A DNA stretch of 64,000 nt from Catenulispora pinistramenti (GTDB lineage Bacteria > Actinomycetota > Actinomycetes > Streptomycetales > Catenulisporaceae). The notes beneath the pieces were generated by a model. The model had not been told where the DNA came from and ran no database searches. It saw nothing but the letters and a program-made list of their open reading frames with translations. Of this stretch, positions 1-9,231 are shown piece after piece. The DNA lies in the NCBI RefSeq assembly GCF_018274385.1, contig NZ_JAAFYZ010000013.1, forward strand, positions 1 to 64,000, in the 5' to 3' direction. Position 1 is the first letter of the stretch. Each line of letters starts with the position of its first letter. A program made the position numbers and the translations under genes.

Positions 1-24
1 CCCCAGCACCCCAGCACCCCAGCA
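1..24. repeat. Short tandem repeat at window edge
   Basis: Three tandem copies of the 8-mer ccccagca (the last slightly altered) open the window. The repeat may continue to the left, beyond the sequence supplied. No function is apparent. Confidence 0.6.
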
Positions 25-122
25 AACTCCACCCACCAACGAATCCCGCCCGGCGACCGGCACGTCGCGGATTCCCGGGGCGCGAACTCCCAGGCAAACG
101 TTGCTTCGGGCGCACACTCCGG

Positions 123-254
123 GTGCACGAGGTCGACTCCAAGGCGCGCTGGTACGACGAGCCGACGAAGTTCACGATGAAGAAGATCACGCAGATCAAC
201 TTCGGCGACCGGTATTCCACGACGCTCCGCGAGTTCGCCGGGAGCCCTCGTTGA
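123..254 (+). pseudogene. C-terminal remnant of an unidentified protein
   Basis: A 43-codon stretch with strongly GC-biased third positions ends at a TGA. It encodes a charged, well-composed peptide with WYDEP and INFGDRYS segments. No start codon with a ribosome site precedes it, and the frame just upstream reads arginine-rich non-coding sequence. It looks like the last part of a gene whose 5' end has been lost. I do not recognise the family. Bases 255-373 show nothing else. Confidence 0.35.
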
Positions 255-373
255 CCGGGCCCAGGGCTGTGAAGGCCGGCGCGGCCAAGGACGTCGTCGC
301 CGCCCGTCCCCGGACAGCGACGACGCCCCGCGCTACCTAGCGCTACCTCCTACCACACCGCGCTTCATCCCCC

Positions 374-2395
374 TCAGCTCGTCGGCCACGCCGAGGGCGC
401 GGGCGGCACCACCACCGGCGGGCGGTCGTCGCAGGTGATCGTGTTCGGCAGCTCCCACGGTGCCAGCCACGCCCCCGTGGTGCCGCCTCCGGTGTTGCCG
501 CCGAGGTCGGTCAGCGCGAATTCCGAGCCGGCCGAAGTGAAGTGGAACGAGCCGCAGTTGTTGACGCCGACGGCGCCGACGTTGCGGGCCACCACGTTCT
601 GGAACGTCGCGCCACCGGCCGAGCGGGCCGACACCACCGAGGTGCCGGTGCCGTCGACCTTGATGTTCGCGAAGTGCACGTTCGTGATCGAGTACAGGTC
701 CTTCACCGAGAAGTCCGAGACCAGCATGATCGCGTTGTAGGTGTTGTCCAGGAAGTCGTCGCCGGTGACCTGGACGTCCGCGTCGATGCTGTGCTCGAGT
801 GCGTAGATCCAGATGGCGCCGAGGCCGATCTTCCAGTTCAGCTCGAACGTGCCGGCGCGCACCGTGGTGTTGTCCGCGACGCGGATCGTGCCGGCGAACG
901 GCACCGCGCCGAAGCGGCTGCCGATCTGCAGCGCCGAGCCCTCCCGGATCGGGTCGGCGACCAGGTTGTCGGACACCGTCAGGTCACTGCCGCCGTACAG
1001 GGCGATGCCGTTGGCCAACACCGGTGTCTGCACCGTGTTGTGGTCGAACACGTCACCGGAGTCCGTGGTCTTCTCCGACCACATCGCCAGGCCGTCGTCG
1101 CCGGTGTTGCGGATGAAGTTGTTCCGCACCACCGAGTTCGTCACGCCGGTGTGGAAGTTGATCCCGTCGGCGATCTGGTCGGCGATCTGGTTGTCCTGGA
1201 TCGTCAGGTTGTTCATCGGGCCGTCCAGCCACATCCCGACCTTGGTGTGCTGGATGTACAAGCCCTCGATGCTGGAGTCGCTCAGCGCGCCGCCGATGCC
1301 GTTCACCTGGTCGGTGTCGATGCGTTCGCGCACGTCGCCCTCGATGGCGAAGTCGGACAGGTGCACGTTGTGCGATCCGCCGACCGAGGCGTCCTTGCCG
1401 TAGAAGCCGACGCCGGTGTGCACCGAGCCGTCCGGGGCCGGCGCCGAAAGCGTCACCTGGTGGCCCTTGACGATGGTGTACCAGCTGCCGGCGCCCTCGA
1501 TGGTGACGTCGTCGACGATGATGTGCCGGTTCACCTGGTAGGTGCCCGGCGGCAGGTACACCGGCAGGTGCACCAGGCGCGCGAAGGCGATCGCCCGGTC
1601 GATGGCGTCGGCCGAGTCGCGCTGTCCGGTCGGGTCGGCGCCGAACAGCAGCACGTTCGCCGCCGCCAGGTCGACCTTCGGCGGCGCGACCAGCTGCGAG
1701 TCCATCAGGTCGATGGTGGTGGTCGCCGCGGCCGTGCCGACCGGGGCGGCCAGCCGGATGACGTCGCCGGCCCGATAGGTGCGGCCCAGCAGCAGCCGCT
1801 CCTCGTCGTAGAAGTGATTGGGACGGAACGGCGTCGGAAACACCGGCGCCGGCGTGGTCTGGTCCGGCACGCAGCTGCACTCGGTGGTCCACCAGTCCGG
1901 GTCCAGCGGCCCGGCCGAGGGGTCGTTGCTGAACGGGTACTCGTTGTACAGCCACGCATACTGCGACGTCAGCGTCATCGTCCGGTGGTCGCGGCCGTTC
2001 ACCGACACGTCCAACGGCGCCGTGATCCCGCCTCCGGTGGGGGCGTCCGGGATGCTGTAGCGAACCGTGATCGCGTTCGTCGCCGCCGGCAGCGTGAACT
2101 GCACGTACTGCCCGGGCTTCAGCGTCACCGCCGAGCGGCCGGACGCCTCGGCGGCGAGCGTGTACGCATCAGTGCCGGGCCCGATGACCGTGCCATCGGT
2201 GACGGCGTTCTCCGCCTCCTGCTCGACGAACCCCGGATCGGCGCCGCGTCCGGCGACCAGTGACGGATCCAGCGCCGCCCGAGTGACCTTTGTCGGCGGC
2301 GCCGTGGACGCGCCGGCGGGACCGGCGGCGATGAGGGTGCTCAGGCCCAGGACCGCGGCGAAGGCCGCGGCCAGGGGTTTGGTGGGTGTGGGCAT
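374..2395 (-). CDS. Secreted GH87-type alpha-1,3-glucanase (mycodextranase-like)
   Basis: A 673-aa exported polysaccharide hydrolase predicted to cut alpha-1,3-glucan (fungal wall or biofilm glucan) outside the cell. Residues 1-29 form a signal peptide ending AGA. Residues 55-235 look like a carbohydrate-binding beta-sandwich. From about residue 248 (FGADPTGQRDS) runs a right-handed parallel beta-helix of the pectate-lyase superfamily. D410 (in ADGINFH) and D433-D434 (in NTGDDG) have the 23-residue spacing of the three catalytic aspartates known for GH87 Agl-KA, which is the main reason for the family call. The start has only a weak ribosome site. The gene stands alone on this strand. Other beta-helix glycosidase families are possible, but the Asp triad argues for GH87. 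Confidence 0.75.
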   Translation of the reverse strand: MPTPTKPLAAAFAAVLGLSTLIAAGPAGASTAPPTKVTRAALDPSLVAGRGADPGFVEQEAENAVTDGTVIGPGTDAYTLAAEASGRSAVTLKPGQYVQFTLPAATNAITVRYSIPDAPTGGGITAPLDVSVNGRDHRTMTLTSQYAWLYNEYPFSNDPSAGPLDPDWWTTECSCVPDQTTPAPVFPTPFRPNHFYDEERLLLGRTYRAGDVIRLAAPVGTAAATTTIDLMDSQLVAPPKVDLAAANVLLFGADPTGQRDSADAIDRAIAFARLVHLPVYLPPGTYQVNRHIIVDDVTIEGAGSWYTIVKGHQVTLSAPAPDGSVHTGVGFYGKDASVGGSHNVHLSDFAIEGDVRERIDTDQVNGIGGALSDSSIEGLYIQHTKVGMWLDGPMNNLTIQDNQIADQIADGINFHTGVTNSVVRNNFIRNTGDDGLAMWSEKTTDSGDVFDHNTVQTPVLANGIALYGGSDLTVSDNLVADPIREGSALQIGSRFGAVPFAGTIRVADNTTVRAGTFELNWKIGLGAIWIYALEHSIDADVQVTGDDFLDNTYNAIMLVSDFSVKDLYSITNVHFANIKVDGTGTSVVSARSAGGATFQNVVARNVGAVGVNNCGSFHFTSAGSEFALTDLGGNTGGGTTGAWLAPWELPNTITCDDRPPVVVPPAPSAWPTS

Positions 2396-2453
2396 GACTG
2401 GACCGTAGGCGGCCCGCGTGCCGGAGGCAAGAGTTCTGTGCCTTGATTTCAGC

Positions 2454-2497
2454 AGATCATCAGTGATCTTCTATTTCTACTCAGTTTCTTGCGTCAA
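2454..2497 (-). promoter_or_regulatory. Candidate promoter with overlapping inverted repeat, upstream of the glucanase
   Basis: On the minus strand TTGACG (2492-2497) and TAGAAG (2468-2473) are spaced by 18 bp in an unusually AT-rich stretch. The perfect inverted repeat AGATCA-tcag-TGATCT (2454-2469) abuts and overlaps the -10 box, as expected of a repressor operator. Found by pattern only; no transcript data. Confidence 0.4.
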
Positions 2498-2579
2498 TGG
2501 AGTCGAATCTTGCGCAAGAGCAGAAGGGGGACCCATGCCGCGCGCCCGGCGATGTGCCCAGCGAATCCCAGTGCCCTCA

Positions 2580-3530
2580 TCACGAGGACCCGACTCGTTC
2601 CACGCGCGTCGCGAGCCGGACCGCTGCGTCGTGGTCATGGGTGGGGATGATCGTGGCGGAGCGGCGTGCCAGGTGTAGGCGGTGCAGGGATTTGAAGGTG
2701 AGGTCGCGGTCGTCGTCGGCGAAGTTGCCCGGGTAGCTGGACTTCTGCCGGATCTCATCGACCTGCAGCGAATGCCAGGCGACGTCGCCCGCCAAAAGGA
2801 TCCAGCCGCGCGGGGTGTGTGCCAGGACGCCGACGCTGCCCGGTGTGTGTCCCGCGAGGTCGACCAGGACGATGCTGCCGTCGCCGAACAGATCACGGCT
2901 GCGGGTGAAGGTGAGCACCGGCGGGCCGTCGAGATCGTATTCGACCAAGGGACGGTCCTTCAGCGAATCGCGCACGCCGCCGACGGGAGCGACCACGCCT
3001 CGGGCGATCCAGCGGTGCTCGGCGCTGTGCAGGTGCACCGGGAGGTCTGGCAGGTCGAGCAGCCCGCACACGTGATCCCAGTGCGCGTGCGTAGGCAGCG
3101 CGAAATCCAGTGCGGGCAGTCCGGGCGCGTCCCGCAGCGCGGTGATCGTCGCGATGGTGTCGGACGGCGGCCGCACGGCCATCCGCAGCAGCCTCGGCAA
3201 CTGGGCGATGGCACGGCGGTCGGCATCGAGGCAGACGCCGGGATCGACGATGAAGGTCGCCTCGGGATGCTGGACCACGAACGACGTCAGCGAATTGGAG
3301 ATGCGGCGCGGAGAGAAACGCCCCTCCACGATGGCCGCCGTCGGTACCGATCGCGGCACCTGCGCCAAGGAGGTCACCGTCACCGTACGCCGGGCGGTAG
3401 GCAGTCCCGCATCGGTGATGGACCGCAGGAACCGCTTGTCAGGACGGCGTGGCCGCAGCGCGCCGCGTACCGCGCCGAACGCCGTCGCACAGCATTCGAG
3501 CAGGCCGGGAGTGCGTACTGGATCAGGCAT
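2580..3530 (-). CDS. Metallo-beta-lactamase-fold hydrolase
   Basis: A 316-aa MBL-fold hydrolase. Metal-ligand motifs are in order: HAHWDH at residues 148-153 (HxHxDH), then GHTPGS, AGDVAWH and a late THDHD. Such enzymes hydrolyse lactones, thioesters or similar ester-like substrates with one or two zinc ions; the substrate cannot be told from sequence. No signal peptide is seen, so it is probably cytoplasmic. It is transcribed divergently from a MerR regulator 47 bp away, with a dyad between them, so it is likely that regulator's target. Confidence 0.8.
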   Translation of the reverse strand: MPDPVRTPGLLECCATAFGAVRGALRPRRPDKRFLRSITDAGLPTARRTVTVTSLAQVPRSVPTAAIVEGRFSPRRISNSLTSFVVQHPEATFIVDPGVCLDADRRAIAQLPRLLRMAVRPPSDTIATITALRDAPGLPALDFALPTHAHWDHVCGLLDLPDLPVHLHSAEHRWIARGVVAPVGGVRDSLKDRPLVEYDLDGPPVLTFTRSRDLFGDGSIVLVDLAGHTPGSVGVLAHTPRGWILLAGDVAWHSLQVDEIRQKSSYPGNFADDDRDLTFKSLHRLHLARRSATIIPTHDHDAAVRLATRVERVGSS

Positions 3531-3545
3531 GATGGCACGGTAATG

Positions 3546-3563
3546 CTTAAGGTCGACGTGAAG
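3546..3563. promoter_or_regulatory. Putative MerR operator in divergent promoter
   Basis: The 18-mer CTTAAGGTCGACGTGAAG matches its own reverse complement at 14 of 18 positions and is centred on GTCGAC. It lies in the 47-bp gap between the MBL hydrolase and merR-type genes. MerR regulators bind dyads of this length inside long promoter spacers, so a shared operator is likely but inferred. Confidence 0.5.
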
Positions 3564-3577
3564 TAAAGGGCCGCACC

Positions 3578-4015
3578 GTGACCACAGCCCATACGATGAA
3601 GATCGGCGAAGCCGCGGCTGCCCTCGGTATCGAGGCGCACGTGCTGCGGCATTGGGAATCCGTCGGCCTGCTCAAGCCGCAGCGCAACCGCTCAGGCCAT
3701 CGCACATATGACGAGCACGTCCTCGACTACGCCCGCCTGATCCAGACCCTGCAGCGCACCGGACTGTCCCTGGACCAGATCCGGCAACTCGGTCGCAGCG
3801 CCGACAAAGCTCGCCTGCACCTCATCGCCCTTCGCCGCGCCGAGGTGAATGAGCGAATCGCCCTGCTGCAGGCCACAGATCGGTTCCTCGGACATCTCAC
3901 GGCATGCAGCCACCCGATTATCGCCGAATGCCCGGAATGCTCCGACTTCGCCAAACAGGGCCGTGAGCCCCGGCCGGGCGGATTCCCAGATCGGCGGTGG
4001 CGCGACGCCGCTTGA
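3578..4015 (+). CDS. MerR family transcriptional regulator
   Basis: A 145-aa DNA-binding regulator. Residues 7-75 are a MerR winged helix (MKIGEAAAALGI, then LRHWESVGLL, then HRTYDEHVL), followed by a dimerisation helix. The C-terminal part carries CSH and CPEC cysteine motifs (about residues 111-121) that could bind a metal or thiol-reactive ligand. The GTG start is used because the MerR domain begins directly after it. It is divergent from the MBL hydrolase and probably controls both genes. The inducer is unknown. Confidence 0.85.
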   Translation: MTTAHTMKIGEAAAALGIEAHVLRHWESVGLLKPQRNRSGHRTYDEHVLDYARLIQTLQRTGLSLDQIRQLGRSADKARLHLIALRRAEVNERIALLQATDRFLGHLTACSHPIIAECPECSDFAKQGREPRPGGFPDRRWRDAA

Positions 4016-4343
4016 GTGCGTTGATGATCTCGGCCTCGTCCCGCTCGTGGTGGGAAAGCAGCCGTGTATCTCGTCAGTCATGCTGCTGCCACCCTGTTCT
4101 TTCCTACGGCGCGGACATCCCGCGGTTGGCCGAGTCGCGGTGGCCACGAGGCCACGAAGTCGTTGTGAAGGCGGACTGGCCCCGTCCGGACCGATGGCAA
4201 GTCAGGCAGCAAGAACTCAAGGTCGTGACTTACCCACCAGGATGCACGAGGCTCCGGTGGTCATGAGCGCGAGGGCTCACGGGACGTCACCGGAACGGCC
4301 GGGGGCCGCCGAGCGCTCCGGCTGGACGACTGGTCCGGGGGTG
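4016..4343. other. Intergenic region, possible minus-strand gene debris
   Basis: No complete gene. On the minus strand about 4075-4000 a short frame gives a plausible charged helix (HHERDEAEIINALKRR), but it has no start and soon degenerates. It may be a remnant. Confidence 0.25.
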
Positions 4344-6077
4344 TCAGAGTCCTGCGAGCTCGGTGGCGAGGGCGTCGAGGCCCAGTGAGCCCTGGGACAG
4401 CGCCGCCATGTGCCAGTCCTTGAGGTCGAAGGCTTCTCCGTGTGCCTTTTTGGCTGCTTCGCGGCCGGCCAGCCAGACACGTTCGCCGAGTTTGTAGCAG
4501 ATCGCCTGGCCCGGCAGGCTCAGATAGCGGACCATCTCGTTGTCGAGCTGGTCGGCGGGCCAACCGCAGTAGCGGCCGTAGAACTCGCGGGCGCTGTGCA
4601 TGCTCATCTGCTCCCCGGCAGCGAACGGGGAATCCGCGGGGAAGTCCCGTCCCACGTGCAGGCCGATGTCGATGATGACGCGTTGGATCCGCTGCATCTG
4701 GGCGTTGAGGAAGCCGAGCTGGGCGGCGGGATCGGTGAGGTAGCCGAGTTCGTCCATGAGGTGTTCGGCGTACAGGGCCCAGCCCTCCATGTTGCCCGCG
4801 ACGAAGCCCATGGTCCCCTGGTAGACCGAGAGTTGCTCGGCCAGGTAGGTCCACAGGCCGAGTTGCATGTGGTGGCCGGGGACGCTCTCGTGGTACCAGA
4901 GCCCGATCATGCTCCACACAGGGAACCGGGTACGGCCGCGGGTCGGAAGCCAGGTGCGGCCGGGGCGGGAGAAGTCGAGCGTGGGCGGGCTGTAGTAAGG
5001 GGCGGCCATGGAACCGGCTGGGGCGATCATCGCTTGGACCCGGAGCAGGGGTTCGGGGAGGTCGAAGTACGTGCCCTGCAGTTTGGCGATGGCCTGGTCG
5101 GTCAGGTTCTGCAGATAGCCGAGGATCTCGTCCGGCACGTCGTAGGCTTCGCCGTGCTCGTCGAGCCAGGCCATGGTGTCCAGCGGTGCCGACCCGGGCC
5201 GGACGGCTCCGGCGGCAGTCTGCATCCGCTTCCAGAGGTCACGGAACTGGTCCCAGGCCCAGCTGTAGGCCTCGTCCAGGTCGAGGTCGGAGCCGCACCA
5301 CTGGCGGGCGAACCGTTGGTAGCGCTCGCGCCCGACGGTGTCAGGGTGCCCGGCTGCCGCGGGGGCGTAGGTCCGGGTCAGCCAGTCGCGCATCTCGGCC
5401 ATGGCGCTGGCGGCCTCTGCGGCTGAGGAGTCCAGCCGGGCCCGTTCGGGCTCCGGAGCGGCGGCGACGAAATCACCGAACCAGCCGGCGCCGCCGCCTC
5501 CGGACAGCATCGCGCCCAGACCGTCGATCACGGCCGCGACCGAAGTCGGGCCGGCCAGCAGGCCGCGACCGATCCCCTCGGCCAGCGTCGATCGGTACTG
5601 CCGCAGGGCCAGCGGCACCCGTTCCATCCGGCGGCCGACGACCTGCCACTGGTCGGCGGTGTCGGTCGACATCTGGGTGAACATGTCCCGCAGGCCCATG
5701 ATCGGCGACGATATCGGCGAGGTCAGTGTGTACATGTTGAAGATGCCGACTGTGCGGAGGTCCTCGCCGGCCTCGCGCAGCGCGAGCTCGGTAGTGAGTC
5801 GTTCGCGCAGCAGGTCCGCACAGCGGCGCTCGGCACCGGCAGCGCTGACGCCGCCCCCGTCCCCGTCCACGGTCTCCAGGGCGGTCAGTGTCCGGCGGGC
5901 CAGCTCGCCGACCGCCGCCAGGCCCTCCGGTGACAGGTCCGGCAGCCCGCCCTCTTCGGAGTCGGAGCCGATGCGGACCGCCAGCGAAGGATCCAGAACC
6001 GCGAGCTGCCGCACGTAGTTATCCGCGATCCGGCGCGGCGTCTGCGGATCCGGCTCGGAACCGTCGTGCTGGGACAT
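4344..6077 (-). CDS. DUF885 family putative metallopeptidase
   Basis: A 577-aa protein of the DUF885 family, a group with a zinc-peptidase-like fold related to M2/M3 peptidases. The helical N-terminal half is followed by the putative metal site HESVPGHH (around residue 395), the family's version of HExxH. Length is normal for the family. The start is placed at 6077 because GGAAGGCGGAG lies just upstream; an in-frame GTG at 6098 lacks this. There is no signal peptide. It follows the amidohydrolase gene by 25 bp on the same strand, so the two probably form an operon degrading peptides or amides. Substrate unknown. Confidence 0.8.
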   Translation of the reverse strand: MSQHDGSEPDPQTPRRIADNYVRQLAVLDPSLAVRIGSDSEEGGLPDLSPEGLAAVGELARRTLTALETVDGDGGGVSAAGAERRCADLLRERLTTELALREAGEDLRTVGIFNMYTLTSPISSPIMGLRDMFTQMSTDTADQWQVVGRRMERVPLALRQYRSTLAEGIGRGLLAGPTSVAAVIDGLGAMLSGGGGAGWFGDFVAAAPEPERARLDSSAAEAASAMAEMRDWLTRTYAPAAAGHPDTVGRERYQRFARQWCGSDLDLDEAYSWAWDQFRDLWKRMQTAAGAVRPGSAPLDTMAWLDEHGEAYDVPDEILGYLQNLTDQAIAKLQGTYFDLPEPLLRVQAMIAPAGSMAAPYYSPPTLDFSRPGRTWLPTRGRTRFPVWSMIGLWYHESVPGHHMQLGLWTYLAEQLSVYQGTMGFVAGNMEGWALYAEHLMDELGYLTDPAAQLGFLNAQMQRIQRVIIDIGLHVGRDFPADSPFAAGEQMSMHSAREFYGRYCGWPADQLDNEMVRYLSLPGQAICYKLGERVWLAGREAAKKAHGEAFDLKDWHMAALSQGSLGLDALATELAGL

Positions 6078-6102
6078 GATGCTCCGCCTTCCGTGCACTG
6101 GT

Positions 6103-7380
6103 TCAGCTGAGCTGGTTCTTGTGGATCCGGCCGTTCTTGATGATGACCGCGAGGTTCTTCTCCGGCTCGGCCAGCAAGCCGATGTCCCTCGTGGGGTCGC
6201 CGTCGACGAGCAGTACGTCGGCCCAGGCGCCGGTCTGGATCACGCCGAGCGGGGCTTCCTTGTACGGGTCGCGCGAGCCCGACATCCGGAACAGCTCCGC
6301 GTTGCCGGAGGTGCCGATCTTCAGGGCCTGGATCGGGGTGAAGCCGAACTTGGTCACGAGCCGGGTGAACAACTCGCTCTGCATGGGTGCCTTGGCCGGG
6401 TCGAACAGCATGTCGGTGCCGAAGGCGACCTTCGCGCCGTGCTTGCGGGCCCAGGCCAGCGTCTGTTCCACCCCCGCGCAGACGTCATCGTTCTTCTTTC
6501 TGGAGTTGGCGGTGGCGAAGTGGTGGTCGCTCTCCTCCAGCGGCTGGGCGCTGAACCACACGTCCTTCTCCGCCATCAGCTTGATCGTGTCCTCATCGGC
6601 GAGCATGGCGTGCTCGATGGACTTGACGCCGGCTGCGATGGCGCGGCGGATGCCGTCGACGTTGAAGACGTGCACCAGGACGTAGGTGCCGTAGTCGGCG
6701 GCGGCCTGGACCGCGGCCTGCATCTCGTCCTCGGTGTACTGCAGGGTCTCCAGCGGGTCGTAGTCGGAGCTGACCCCGCCGCCGGCCATCACCTTGATCT
6801 GGGAGGCGCCCTTCTTCAGCTGCTCCCGCACCGCGGCCAGGACCTGGGAGCGGCCGTCGGCGACCCGCATGATGCCGAGCTGCTCGGCACGGGGGCGCGG
6901 GCCGCCGAACGTGGTCGCCGAGTCATAGATGCTGGAGAAGTCACCGTGGCCGCTGGTCTGGGAGATCATCGCCTGGCTCGGGTAGATCCGCGGACCGGGG
7001 AACAGCCCGGCGTCGATGACCTGCTTGAGCGCACCGACGTCACCGCCGGTGTCGCGGATCGTGGTGAACCCGCGCATCAGCATCTGCTCGGCCTGGGCCA
7101 CCGCGTGGTAATAGGGCAGGCCGGTAGGTGCGGTCATCAGCTCCGCCACGGTACTGCCCACCAGGAACAGATGGCAGTGCGCGTCGCTGAGCCCCGGCAT
7201 CAGGACCCGGCCACCGCCGTCGATCACCACCGTGCCCGTCACCGCTGTCCTGGGCTCTTCGGCGATCTTCCGGTCCGCCATGTACACCGAACGCGGCTTG
7301 CTGAGCTTGTCGCTCACGCCATCGAACACGCGCACGTTCTTGACCAGGACGGGAGGGCTCGTCTGCTGCCGATCGGCCAT
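6103..7380 (-). CDS. Metal-dependent amidohydrolase (imidazolonepropionase/prolidase-like)
   Basis: A 425-aa amidohydrolase-superfamily enzyme, a (beta/alpha)8 barrel with a binuclear metal centre that hydrolyses amide or lactam bonds. Ligands appear in the expected order: H68 and H70 (DAHCHL), K196 (QIKVMAGGG; probably the carboxylated lysine), H237, H257 (SIEHA) and D323 (FGTDM). The small beta-sandwich formed by both termini is present. ATG 7380 is preferred because the upstream extension is low-quality sequence. It is the first gene of a probable operon with the DUF885 protein. It resembles dipeptide-processing prolidase-like members, but specificity is not determinable. Confidence 0.85.
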   Translation of the reverse strand: MADRQQTSPPVLVKNVRVFDGVSDKLSKPRSVYMADRKIAEEPRTAVTGTVVIDGGGRVLMPGLSDAHCHLFLVGSTVAELMTAPTGLPYYHAVAQAEQMLMRGFTTIRDTGGDVGALKQVIDAGLFPGPRIYPSQAMISQTSGHGDFSSIYDSATTFGGPRPRAEQLGIMRVADGRSQVLAAVREQLKKGASQIKVMAGGGVSSDYDPLETLQYTEDEMQAAVQAAADYGTYVLVHVFNVDGIRRAIAAGVKSIEHAMLADEDTIKLMAEKDVWFSAQPLEESDHHFATANSRKKNDDVCAGVEQTLAWARKHGAKVAFGTDMLFDPAKAPMQSELFTRLVTKFGFTPIQALKIGTSGNAELFRMSGSRDPYKEAPLGVIQTGAWADVLLVDGDPTRDIGLLAEPEKNLAVIIKNGRIHKNQLS

Positions 7381-7587
7381 GCCTTGATGAGAAGCCGCCC
7401 TCGGGCCGATCGCCAGCACAGCCCCGCACCGGCTACGCCGTGTGGGGCTTCGACCTGCGGAACTCCAGGAGGGCTGAAACCATTCACCCCATGCGGTGGA
7501 TGCCAGGGATGCCGCGGTCCCGGCGGGGCCCATCCCACCGCGCGCCGTCCGCGGGTTCAGGCGTCCCACCAACCGGTCGGCGCGGCC

Positions 7588-7953
7588 ATGGGCGGCCTGG
7601 CCGGAGCGGTCACCGCCTCGATCGCCGCCGGCGCCGCCCAACGGCTGCCCGCGGGCCCGTCCTGGCGGGTGACCTGCATCAGCGCCTGCAAGGGCGACGC
7701 GCTCAACCTCGACGACTACTGCTACGGCCTGCAAAACGGTCAGGCCATCGGCCTCATCGACGCCGCCTTGGCCAGCGACGAGCTCGACCAGGCCACCGGT
7801 ATCTACTACGACGGCGAGAACACCCTCCCCGCACCCGAAGGCCCCGGCAACCCCGTCGTCGAAGTCTGGAACAACACCGGCGACTACACCCTCATCGCCG
7901 CCGACACCGAGAACAGCCAAGACGCGCTTGCCGACGCGAACCGTTCCCGTTGA
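7588..7953 (+). CDS. Hypothetical protein, 121 aa
   Basis: Codons from about 7620 onward have almost uniformly G or C third positions and encode a balanced acidic protein with a short hydrophobic N-terminus (GGLAGAVTASIAAGA). This contrasts with the opposite strand, so the frame is probably real. Three cysteines (CISAC, YCYG) could bind metal or form a disulfide. I do not recognise the family. The start is uncertain; the ATG at 7588 has no good ribosome site and the gene may be a 3' fragment. It ends 20 bp before the first tandem TetR gene. Confidence 0.45.
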   Translation: MGGLAGAVTASIAAGAAQRLPAGPSWRVTCISACKGDALNLDDYCYGLQNGQAIGLIDAALASDELDQATGIYYDGENTLPAPEGPGNPVVEVWNNTGDYTLIAADTENSQDALADANRSR

Positions 7954-7972
7954 GCCGCCTAAGATGGGCAGG

Positions 7973-8569
7973 GTGCCCAGGATCAGCGAGCAGCGCCGCG
8001 CTTTGCGCCGGCGTCAGATCCTGACCAGCGCATGGGTCTGCTTCTCCCGCAACGGGTTCCACGCGACCTCCATGGACGACATCATCGCCGCGGCCGGCGG
8101 GTCCGCCAGCGGGGTGTACCGGTACTTCGCAGGCAAGAACGAGCTGATCGACGCGGCGGGGGAGGAGTCGATGGCTGTGTTCCGCGCGCTGTTCGACCGG
8201 CTGCGGGCCACAGAGCCGGTGCCCGACCTGGCCACGACACTCGCCGCCCTGTCCGAACCTGTCGGTGCCGGTGAGGAATACGACCTGTCCAGAGTGGCGA
8301 TCCAGGCCTGGTCGGAGGCATTGCGGCAGCCGCGGCTGCGGGAGCGCACCGCCGAGTTCCACCAAGAGATGCGAGCGCAGCTCACCGAACTCGCCCGCCG
8401 CTGGCAGCAGACCGGTGAGCTCGGGCCGCGGGCTTCCCCGGACGCGGTCGGGCTCCTGCTCGCGACTCTCCTGCCGGGCATGCTGGTCGCTCGGCATACC
8501 GGGGACCGGGTGACCGGGGAGCAGGTACTGGCGGGCCTGCGCGGGCTGGCGGGCATCGAACTCGCTTAA
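7973..8569 (+). CDS. TetR family regulator (first of tandem pair)
   Basis: A 198-aa TetR repressor. The helix-turn-helix covers residues 10-55 (FSRNGFHATSMDDIIAAAG, then SASGVYRYF). The GTG at 7973 is chosen because it aligns with the start of the next, similar TetR gene; an ATG nine bases upstream is the alternative. TAAGAT just before the start could be a -10 box, implying a near-leaderless mRNA. The protein is a clear paralogue of its neighbour, suggesting local duplication. The pair lies upstream of a flavin monooxygenase gene, the likely target. Confidence 0.85.
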   Translation: MPRISEQRRALRRRQILTSAWVCFSRNGFHATSMDDIIAAAGGSASGVYRYFAGKNELIDAAGEESMAVFRALFDRLRATEPVPDLATTLAALSEPVGAGEEYDLSRVAIQAWSEALRQPRLRERTAEFHQEMRAQLTELARRWQQTGELGPRASPDAVGLLLATLLPGMLVARHTGDRVTGEQVLAGLRGLAGIELA

Positions 8570-8602
8570 AGGCTAACGGCTCGTCCCGTTTAGGATCGCG
8601 GC

Positions 8603-9211
8603 ATGCCCCGCCTCAGTACCGAGCTCCAGGCCCAGCGTCGCCAGCACGTCCTGACCAGTGCCTGGGGCCGTTTCTCGGAGGATGGCTTCCACGCGACGTC
8701 GATGGACGACATCGTCGCGGCCACCGGTATGTCAGCCCGGGCCGTCTACCGGTACTTCCCCAGCAAGGACGAGCTCATCGATGCCGCGGCCGACGAAGCG
8801 CTCACCGTGCTGCGGGGCATCTTCACCCGGCTTCTCGAAAGTGAACCGACGCCGACACCCGCCGAGACCATCACCGCGCTGGTAGACGAACTGTCGGACC
8901 GGGCGGCCAACGCCACGTACGACCTTTCGAAGATCGCGATGCACGCCTGGTCGGAGGCGCTTCGCCGGCCCGAGGTGGCCGGTCGCACCCGCGCGTTCTA
9001 CCGGGACGTTCACGGCCATCTGGCTGAACTCGCCGTCCAGTGGCGAACCGCCGGATACCTGACCGCCGACGCGGACCCCGAGGACGTGGCGACCGCGCTG
9101 GTGGCGCTGATGCCGGGGCTGATCGTCAACCAGCATCTGGTCGACCCGGTCGCGGCGGACCAACTCATCGCGGGGATCGCCTCGCTGGGTGTGAACGTCA
9201 CCCAAGACTGA
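8603..9211 (+). CDS. TetR family regulator (second of tandem pair)
   Basis: A 202-aa TetR repressor closely related to the preceding gene throughout: the DNA-binding segment DGFHATSMDDIVAATGMSARAVYRYF and the ligand domain (DLSKIAMHAWSEALRRP) both align. A TAGGAT box 10 bp before the ATG parallels that of its neighbour. A strong hairpin follows the gene. A 9-mer, ACCGTTCCC, occurs both before the first TetR gene and before the monooxygenase gene downstream, suggesting shared operators. Confidence 0.88.
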   Translation: MPRLSTELQAQRRQHVLTSAWGRFSEDGFHATSMDDIVAATGMSARAVYRYFPSKDELIDAAADEALTVLRGIFTRLLESEPTPTPAETITALVDELSDRAANATYDLSKIAMHAWSEALRRPEVAGRTRAFYRDVHGHLAELAVQWRTAGYLTADADPEDVATALVALMPGLIVNQHLVDPVAADQLIAGIASLGVNVTQD

Positions 9212-9231
9212 CAGCACAGCTGACATCACCC

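Noticed and set aside
542-2263. Long open frame (573 codons) antisense to the glucanase
   Set aside because: Arginine/valine/histidine-rich product with no family features; it arises from the GC-biased codons of the real gene on the other strand.
6076-7587. Long plus-strand open frame antisense to the amidohydrolase
   Set aside because: Composition is typical of an antisense shadow; only its last part, from 7588, leaves the amidohydrolase gene and looks like protein.
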